Positions 59,595 through 64,000 of a DNA stretch of 64,000 nucleotides are shown here, piece after piece. Where the stretch lies: positions 2,329,082-2,393,081 of the forward strand of contig NZ_BMGB01000001.1 of the NCBI RefSeq assembly GCF_014639655.1, given 5' to 3'. The stretch is from Conyzicola nivalis (GTDB lineage: Bacteria > Actinomycetota > Actinomycetes > Actinomycetales > Microbacteriaceae). The notes beneath the pieces were generated by a model. That model searched no databases, was not told the origin of the DNA, and worked only from the letters and a program-made list of their open reading frames with translations. Position 1 is the stretch's first letter. Each line of letters starts with the position of its first letter. Position numbers and translations under genes: made by a program.

Positions 59595-59625
59595 TTACTT
59601 ATCGTGCGTAACGCACGGATAGTAT
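59595..59625 (+). promoter_or_regulatory. Dyad over the HxlR promoter
   Basis: CGTGCGT (59603-59609) and ACGCACG (59611-59617) form a perfect palindrome around one base, with nearly symmetric flanks (ACTTATC, GGATAGT). TAGTAT (59620-59625) is the likely -10 box, with TTACTT upstream as a weak -35. The dyad between them is well placed for autorepression by the HxlR protein. Confidence 0.6.
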
Positions 59626-59660
59626 TCTCGTACCCGTCTGCCACGGACCGGAGGTAAGGA

Positions 59661-60047
59661 GTGACGAGCCACATGCCCGACATCGAGCAGATCTGCCGCG
59701 GTGACGTCGTAACGGCCGGACACTTGCGCGACGTGCTCGACCGCGTCGGCGACAAGTGGAGCATGCTCGTGATCAGCCTGCTCGAGCACGGGCCCCGCCG
59801 GTACGGCCAGCTCGCCACCGACATCCCCGGCATCTCACAACGGATGCTCACGGTGACGCTTCAGCGCCTCGAACGCGACGGACTGGTCACGCGCACGAGT
59901 TATCCGGAAATCCCTCCCCGCGTCGAATACGCTCTGTCCCCCCTCGGCGCGAGCCTGCAGGAGCCGATCAGCGCCCTGGCGCAGTGGGCCTACGCGCACA
60001 AGGACGAGTTCCTCGCGAGCCGCGACCGGTACGACGCGAAGGCCTGA
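59661..60047 (+). CDS. HxlR family transcriptional regulator
   Basis: The 128-residue winged-helix protein contains VLDRVGDKWSMLVISLLEHGPRRYGQLATDIPGISQRMLTVTLQRLERDGLV, the HxlR signature. Members respond to aldehydes, quinones or redox change. GTG 59661 lies three bases after AAGGA in a stretch GGAGGTAAGGAG, and an in-frame ATG five codons later at 59673 is an alternative. Its target may be itself or the HAD gene 28 bp downstream. Confidence 0.92.
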   Translation: MTSHMPDIEQICRGDVVTAGHLRDVLDRVGDKWSMLVISLLEHGPRRYGQLATDIPGISQRMLTVTLQRLERDGLVTRTSYPEIPPRVEYALSPLGASLQEPISALAQWAYAHKDEFLASRDRYDAKA

Positions 60048-60075
60048 CATCTCGCCCGCCTAAACTGGGCGCAAT

Positions 60076-60732
60076 ATGACGACCCCATACAGCTGCATCC
60101 TGTTCGACCTCGACGGAACGATCGTCGACTCCGCTCCCGGAATCACCGCCACCCTGGCCTACATGTTCGAGCAGCTGGGCAAGCCGATCCCGACGCCGAG
60201 CGAACTGCTTCGCTATGTCGGCCCGCCGCTGCTCGATTCGTTCCGCGATCTCGCCGGGTTCTCCCCCGAGGAGTCTGCCCGAGCGCTCGGGATCTACCGC
60301 GAGAAGTACCTGAACGTGGGCGCCTACGACGCCACCCAGTACCCCGGCGTCGGCCTCGTGCTCAAGGCCGTGCACGAGAGCCCGCTGCCGATGTCGCTCG
60401 CGACGTCGAAGCCGGAGACGCCGGCCACGCTCATCCTCGAGCACTTCAACCTGGCCAGATACTTCGACATCATCACCGGCGCCTCCGACGACGAGGTGCG
60501 GAGCGCCAAGAAGGACGTCGTGGCCGAGGCGCTGATCCGTCTCGAGGCGATGGGGGCCGACATCTCGCGCCCCGTGCTGGTCGGCGACCGGGAGCACGAC
60601 GTGCACGGTGCCGCCGCCAACGACGTCCCCACGATCTTCGTCGAGTGGGGCTACGGCTCGGTCGCCGAACAGGCCGGATCGGTCGCCGTAGTGAAGACGC
60701 CGGAAGAGCTCAAGACCCTGCTGCTCGGCTAG
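60076..60732 (+). CDS. HAD-superfamily hydrolase, Gph/PGMB type
   Basis: The 218-residue protein has the HAD motifs: FDLDGTIVDSAPGI (motif I, nucleophile Asp), SLATSKPE (motif II), AKKDVVAEAL (lysine) and VLVGDREHDVHGAAANDVPTIFVEWGYG (motif IV). The helical cap places it with phosphoglycolate phosphatases and beta-phosphoglucomutase-like enzymes. The substrate is unknown. TAAACT lies nine bases before ATG 60076, so the leader is very short or absent. Confidence 0.9.
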   Translation: MTTPYSCILFDLDGTIVDSAPGITATLAYMFEQLGKPIPTPSELLRYVGPPLLDSFRDLAGFSPEESARALGIYREKYLNVGAYDATQYPGVGLVLKAVHESPLPMSLATSKPETPATLILEHFNLARYFDIITGASDDEVRSAKKDVVAEALIRLEAMGADISRPVLVGDREHDVHGAAANDVPTIFVEWGYGSVAEQAGSVAVVKTPEELKTLLLG

Positions 60733-60738
60733 GTCGGC

Positions 60739-61677
60739 TCAGCCGAAGCTCACCCCGGTCAATTCTTCCGAGACCTCCCACACCTTCTTCGCGTCGTCCG
60801 CGCTGCGAAGGGGCGCCCACAGCTTCTGTTCGCCCGGCGCTCCCCCGAGGTTGCCCAGACCCTGCGGCCCGTAGAAGCCGCCGTTCTTGGCGTCCGGCGT
60901 TGTCGCGGCCAGGAGGGCGGGCAGCTTCGCACTGTCGACAGTGCCGACGACGACGCCGCGGGCGGAGAGCCAACGGATTATCCGCACCTCCCGCGTGTCC
61001 TCGGTCCTCCCCACCTCCGGTCGCGCCGCCAGAAGGTTGGTCGGCGCGACGCCCGGGTGTGAGACATTGCTCGTGATGCCCCAGCCGGCCGCCACACTAC
61101 GTCGCGCCAGTTCCAGGCCGAACAGCCCGAAGGCGATTTTCGACTGCGTGTAGGCGCGCATCCCGTCGTAATCGTGCTGCCAGCCGAGGTCGTCCCAGTT
61201 GATCGTGCCGCTGCGGGCAGCGATGCTCGACTGGGAGGTCACGCGGCCGCGACCGGCTCGGAGCAACGGCAGGAGGTGCGCGGTGAGCGCGAAGTGACCG
61301 AGATGGTTGGTGCCGAACTGCAACTCGAACCCGTCGGCCGTCGTCTGCCGCGTCGGCGGGGTCATCACACCCGCGTTGTTGACGAGCAGTTGCACGGGCA
61401 CGCCCTCGGCCCGCAGCTCTTCGCCGAGCGCCGCTACGGACGCGAGCGAGGAGAGATCCATCTGGCGCAGCGACACCCGGGCGTCGGGCTGGCCGTCGCG
61501 GATCTTCGCTATCGCCGCTTCGCCCTTGCGGAGGTTGCGCACCGGCATGATCACCTCCGCCCCTGCGGCGGCGAGTCGCGCGGCAATGCCGGTGCCCATC
61601 CCGTCGCTGGCACCGGTGACCACGGCTCGCGTGTTCGAGAGGTTCCGAATGGTGATGTCGTGCTGTCGTCGTGACAT
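60739..61677 (-). CDS. Short-chain dehydrogenase/reductase
   Basis: The 312-residue SDR has the cofactor motif [15 protein letters not shown] (TGxxxGxG), NNAGVMTPP, the serine in [10 protein letters not shown] and the active-site tyrosine and lysine in [18 protein letters not shown]. It resembles the retinol dehydrogenase/light-dependent protochlorophyllide reductase-like group that acts on hydrophobic or xenobiotic carbonyls. It is divergent from an XRE/MmyB regulator; this pairing is common in actinobacteria. ATG 61677 directly precedes the protein's conserved part; a GTG at 61719 could extend it. Confidence 0.92.
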   Translation of the reverse strand: MSRRQHDITIRNLSNTRAVVTGASDGMGTGIAARLAAAGAEVIMPVRNLRKGEAAIAKIRDGQPDARVSLRQMDLSSLASVAALGEELRAEGVPVQLLVNNAGVMTPPTRQTTADGFELQFGTNHLGHFALTAHLLPLLRAGRGRVTSQSSIAARSGTINWDDLGWQHDYDGMRAYTQSKIAFGLFGLELARRSVAAGWGITSNVSHPGVAPTNLLAARPEVGRTEDTREVRIIRWLSARGVVVGTVDSAKLPALLAATTPDAKNGGFYGPQGLGNLGGAPGEQKLWAPLRSADDAKKVWEVSEELTGVSFG

Positions 61678-61702
61678 GGGTGGCGCCTTCTGGTCGGTGG
61701 AT

Positions 61703-61716
61703 GCACCGTTCGGTGC
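61703..61716. promoter_or_regulatory. Palindrome GCACCGTTCGGTGC in the SDR-XRE gap
   Basis: This 14-bp perfect palindrome lies 26 bp upstream of the SDR start within the 126-bp divergent region and is a probable operator of the XRE regulator. Confidence 0.55.
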
Positions 61717-61803
61717 CACAAGCGATGGTGCGCGACTTCGCGCCCGCTATCCACGGCCCGACGATCCGTGGATGAGCGCGACCGGGTGGGCGAGAATCAA
61801 CTC

Positions 61804-62646
61804 ATGATCGATCGCGTCGGCCTCGCCGACTTCCTCCGCCGCCGCCGCGAAGACCTGCAGCCCGAAGACGTCGGGCTGCCGAGGGGTCCACGACGCCGCA
61901 CAACCGGCCTCCGCCGGGAAGAGGTCGCCGCGCTCTGCCACATGTCGACCGACTACTACTCCCGGCTCGAGCGAGAGCGCGGCCCGCAGCCGTCGGAGCA
62001 GATGATCGCCTCGATGGCCCAGGGACTGCATCTGTCCCGCGACGAGCGTGATCACCTCTTCCTCCTCGCCGGGCACAGGGTTCCAGACCGGATCTCCGGG
62101 GGCGACCATGTCAGCCCCGGGATGATGCGCATCTTCGACCGGCTGACCGACACGCCTGCCGAGATCGTCACCGAGCTCGGCGAAACCCTGCGGCAGACGG
62201 CGCTCGGCGCCGCGATCGCCGGCGACGCGAGTCCGCGCACCGGCCCCTCGCGCAGCATCGGCTACCGCTGGTTCAGCGACCCGGCGGCACGGGAGCTCCA
62301 CCCGCCGGAAGACCACGAGTTCTACTCGCGCCTCTACGTCTCGGGGCTGCGGGGCGCGATGGTCCGACGCGGACCCGACTCGCGGGCCGCCCATCTCGCG
62401 ACGCTGTTGAATGAGAACAGCAGGGAGTTCGCCGCCCTGTGGGACAAGCACGAGGTCGGGATCGCGCCCCGCGAGCTGAAGCGCTACCAGCACCCGACCG
62501 TCGGCCTGCTCGAGCTCAACTGCCAGGTCTTGCTCGATCCGGAGCAGGCGCACGCGCTGCTCGTCTACACCGCGGTGCCCGGCAGCGAGAGCTATGAGAA
62601 GCTGCAGTTGCTCTCCGTATTGGCGGTCCCGGTGGCGGCTGAGTAG
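61804..62646 (+). CDS. XRE family regulator with MmyB-like ligand-binding domain
   Basis: The 280-residue protein has an HTH_31-type region (LADFLRRRREDLQPEDVGLPRGPRRRTTGLRREEVAALCHMSTDYYSRLERERGPQPSE, residues 6-65) and the MmyB-type C-terminal domain (YRWFSDPAARELHPPEDHEFYSR onward). Such proteins regulate the adjacent divergent SDR in response to fatty-acid-like ligands. GAGAAT lies six bases before ATG 61804 and no Shine-Dalgarno is present; an upstream in-frame ATG at 61768 is less likely. Confidence 0.92.
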   Translation: MIDRVGLADFLRRRREDLQPEDVGLPRGPRRRTTGLRREEVAALCHMSTDYYSRLERERGPQPSEQMIASMAQGLHLSRDERDHLFLLAGHRVPDRISGGDHVSPGMMRIFDRLTDTPAEIVTELGETLRQTALGAAIAGDASPRTGPSRSIGYRWFSDPAARELHPPEDHEFYSRLYVSGLRGAMVRRGPDSRAAHLATLLNENSREFAALWDKHEVGIAPRELKRYQHPTVGLLELNCQVLLDPEQAHALLVYTAVPGSESYEKLQLLSVLAVPVAAE

Positions 62647-62663
62647 GGTGCCGCGCGACGTGC

Positions 62664-63407
62664 TCAACCGGCGAGAACGCGCGCGATCGTCACCCGGGTT
62701 CGGTAGGGCATCCGGTACTCGGTGAGCCCGGCGAGGTCGGGGTGGGTGTCGAGCAGCGTGCCGAGCTCGGCGAGCAGCGCGTCCCGCTCGAGCGCCTCCA
62801 TCGTGATGACGTAGCTGCGCGACGTGACCATCGCGAGCAGCTCGTCGCGGGTCAGGGTGTTCTCCCAGGGGAACTCGGTGTAGCTCTCGATCTTCAGCGG
62901 CGCCGCGACATCCGGGTCGACGCTGTCGTACCTCTCCGCCTCCGAGGCCCCCATCACCTCGCCGAGGGCCGCGACCCAGTCGACGTCAGGATCGCGGATG
63001 TTCCAGACCAACGCGAGGGCGCCGCCGGGCCGAAGCACACGCGCCACCTCGGCGCTTGCCGCGGGCACGTCGACCCAGTGCCACGCCTGCGCGAACGTCA
63101 CGAGGTCGGCGCTCGCGTCGGGCAGCGGGATCTCCTCGGCGCGTCCGGCGAGCGCGGTCACGCCCGGGTGGTTGCGCGCGAGGCGCGCGAGCATCGCCGC
63201 GTCGGGTTCGACCGCGGTCACCGCGAGCCCACGCGCGACGAGCGAGGCGGTGAACTTGCCCGTCCCGGCTCCGACGTCGACGACCGCGTGCGGGTCGACC
63301 CGGTCGACGATCCAGTCGACGGCGTCGTCGGGGTAGCCTGGGCGGCCGCGCTCGTAGTCGCCGACGTTCTGGCCGAATGAGAGGGCGTGCCGGGGGTCGC
63401 GGGTCAT
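62664..63407 (-). CDS. Class I SAM-dependent methyltransferase
   Basis: The 247-residue protein has the SAM motif VVDVGAGTGKFTASLVARG (residues 37-55), VEPDAAML, FAQAWHWVDVPAASAEVARVLRPGGALALVWNIRD (Methyltransf_11 type) and a C-terminal cap. The substrate is unknown. CAGACT lies exactly six bases before ATG 63407, with no ribosome binding site; longer in-frame starts lie upstream. It converges on the XRE gene with a 17-bp gap. Confidence 0.9.
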   Translation of the reverse strand: MTRDPRHALSFGQNVGDYERGRPGYPDDAVDWIVDRVDPHAVVDVGAGTGKFTASLVARGLAVTAVEPDAAMLARLARNHPGVTALAGRAEEIPLPDASADLVTFAQAWHWVDVPAASAEVARVLRPGGALALVWNIRDPDVDWVAALGEVMGASEAERYDSVDPDVAAPLKIESYTEFPWENTLTRDELLAMVTSRSYVITMEALERDALLAELGTLLDTHPDLAGLTEYRMPYRTRVTIARVLAG

Positions 63408-63514
63408 GACTCCAGTCTGGGCGGATCGGGTTAGGCCGTCCACTGGCGCGGGTTGACGGCCGTCACGCAACCGAGGCGGTTTCGGGCGGATGACTCGACC
63501 GTGACGGGCTCATC

Positions 63515-63530
63515 GCGCCGGAACCGGCTC
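63515..63530. repeat. Second copy of the 16-bp GCGCCGGAACCGGCTC repeat
   Basis: The 16 bases are identical to 14304-14319, and the preceding TCAT(C/T) is shared. Here no inverse partner follows. It lies in the 237-bp gap between the methyltransferase and the partial flavoprotein. Confidence 0.75.
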
Positions 63531-63580
63531 GGGTGAGGGCACCGGTGGGTGCGGTCTCGATGCGGTCGCTGCGCGCCCTG

Positions 63581-63635
63581 CTCGACCGGCTCGACCGGCT
63601 CGACCGGCGACCGGCGACCGGCGACCGGCGACCGG
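63581..63635. repeat. Tandem CTCGACCGG / CGACCGG repeats
   Basis: Three copies of CTCGACCGG (63581-63607) are followed by four of CGACCGG (63608-63635), just downstream of the partial flavoprotein's stop. It is a 9-bp to 7-bp repeat transition of the sort produced by replication slippage. Confidence 0.85.
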
Positions 63636-63644
63636 CCTCCGGCG

Positions 63645-64000
63645 TCAGCGCGCCAGGCGCTCCACCACCCCGCCGTACACCCGCGGGAGCGCGGCGGCGA
63701 GCGGCACGATCGCGGGCCGCAGCGGCGACCGGGCGGCCGCGACCAGCCCCGACGTGAGCACCCGGAAGTCGCGCGTGATGCTCATCCAGTCCTGCTCGTA
63801 ACCACCCGGGAGGCCGTGCGCCACCGCGGACACGGCCGCCTCCGCCTGGGCGAAACCGAGCCGGAGGCCCTCCCCCGTGATCGCGTCGACGTAGCCCGAG
63901 GCGTCGCCGACGAGCAACACCCGCCCGCGGTGCCGCCGCGAGGTGCGCTGCCGCAGCGGGCCGGCGCCGCGCAGCGTGCTCGCCGGCTCGGCGTCGAGCA
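63645..64000 (-). CDS. FAD-dependent oxidoreductase, geranylgeranyl-reductase-like, C-terminal part
   Basis: Only the C-terminal 118 codons are inside the window. VLLVGDASGYVDAITGEGLRLGFAQAEAAV is the second FAD-binding (GD) motif of the group that includes geranylgeranyl and menaquinone reductases and p-hydroxybenzoate-hydroxylase-like flavoproteins. The helical tail EQDWMSITRDFRVLTSGLVAAARSPLRP follows. The N-terminal nucleotide fold lies beyond the right end, so assignment to MenJ-like or other activity is not possible. Confidence 0.8.
   Translation of the reverse strand, partial: LDAEPASTLRGAGPLRQRTSRRHRGRVLLVGDASGYVDAITGEGLRLGFAQAEAAVSAVAHGLPGGYEQDWMSITRDFRVLTSGLVAAARSPLRPAIVPLAAALPRVYGGVVERLAR

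Overview
The window is chromosomal DNA from a high-GC actinobacterium, most likely a member of Microbacteriaceae or a near relative. The evidence is a roughly 70% GC composition, a NucS mismatch endonuclease, DUF222/HNH proteins, a coproporphyrin-type heme pathway (HemQ plus a Cys-rich ferrochelatase) and actinobacterial -10 boxes of the form TAnnnT. I found no rRNA, tRNA, CRISPR array or complete insertion sequence. The first and last genes run off the window.

Layout. 1-9.7 kb: purine/pyrimidine permease (partial), acyl-CoA dehydrogenase-like and ketopantoate reductase-like enzymes facing an Lrp regulator, LtrA, kynureninase, TerC, a DUF222/HNH protein, and a paired SMR efflux system facing a TetR repressor. 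9.75-10.33 kb: a 41-55% GC island with a 39-codon membrane-peptide gene and several perfect inverted repeats, the most foreign-looking stretch here. 10.4-19.8 kb: POT transporter, MocR regulator with overlapping divergent EamA exporter, arginine-side catabolism (rocD, dimethylargininase) with an Lrp regulator, aldo/keto reductase, and a membrane protein with a YtrA-type GntR regulator. 19.8-27.4 kb: bifunctional PutA with LysR, TetR, FAD oxidase, AlkA-type glycosylase. 27.6-31.5 kb: a cellulose/chitin-synthase-like GT2 followed 3 bp later by a membrane-anchored GH18 protein with two chitin-binding modules. 31.5-37 kb: carboxylesterase, TrhO, a small membrane protein, phosphofructokinase, an AcuI-like reductase, DUF1304. 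37.1-47.7 kb: a nearly complete heme locus. hemA reads right; hemE-hemY, three small membrane/envelope genes, then hemQ-hemH-hemC-hemD-hemB-hemL read left with repeated 4-bp start/stop overlaps. 47.8-64 kb: CstA with its small partner, a class A beta-lactamase-like protein, an M13 peptidase, MarR with NmrA-like and MATE genes, LacI with an MFS transporter, NucS, HxlR, HAD, SDR with XRE, a methyltransferase and a partial flavoprotein.

How the genes work together. Three amino-acid routes converge on glutamate-family metabolism: PutA (proline), RocD (ornithine) and dimethylargininase (methylated arginine or arginine). Each lies beside its own regulator. The heme genes take glutamyl-tRNA to heme by the coproporphyrin route. 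CstA with its YbdD-type partner probably takes up pyruvate or peptides.

Sequence-level themes. About twenty genes have a TAnnnT hexamer ending 5-8 bases (usually exactly 6) before the start codon and no Shine-Dalgarno, which is the signature of leaderless transcripts. Two divergent pairs (mocR/eamA and hemA/hemE) are so tight that start codons or -10 boxes overlap. Several dispersed repeats occur: an in-frame repeat inside three enzymes, two covarying intergenic hairpins, and a 16-bp palindrome half. All functional calls come from reading protein motifs by eye; no database search was run.
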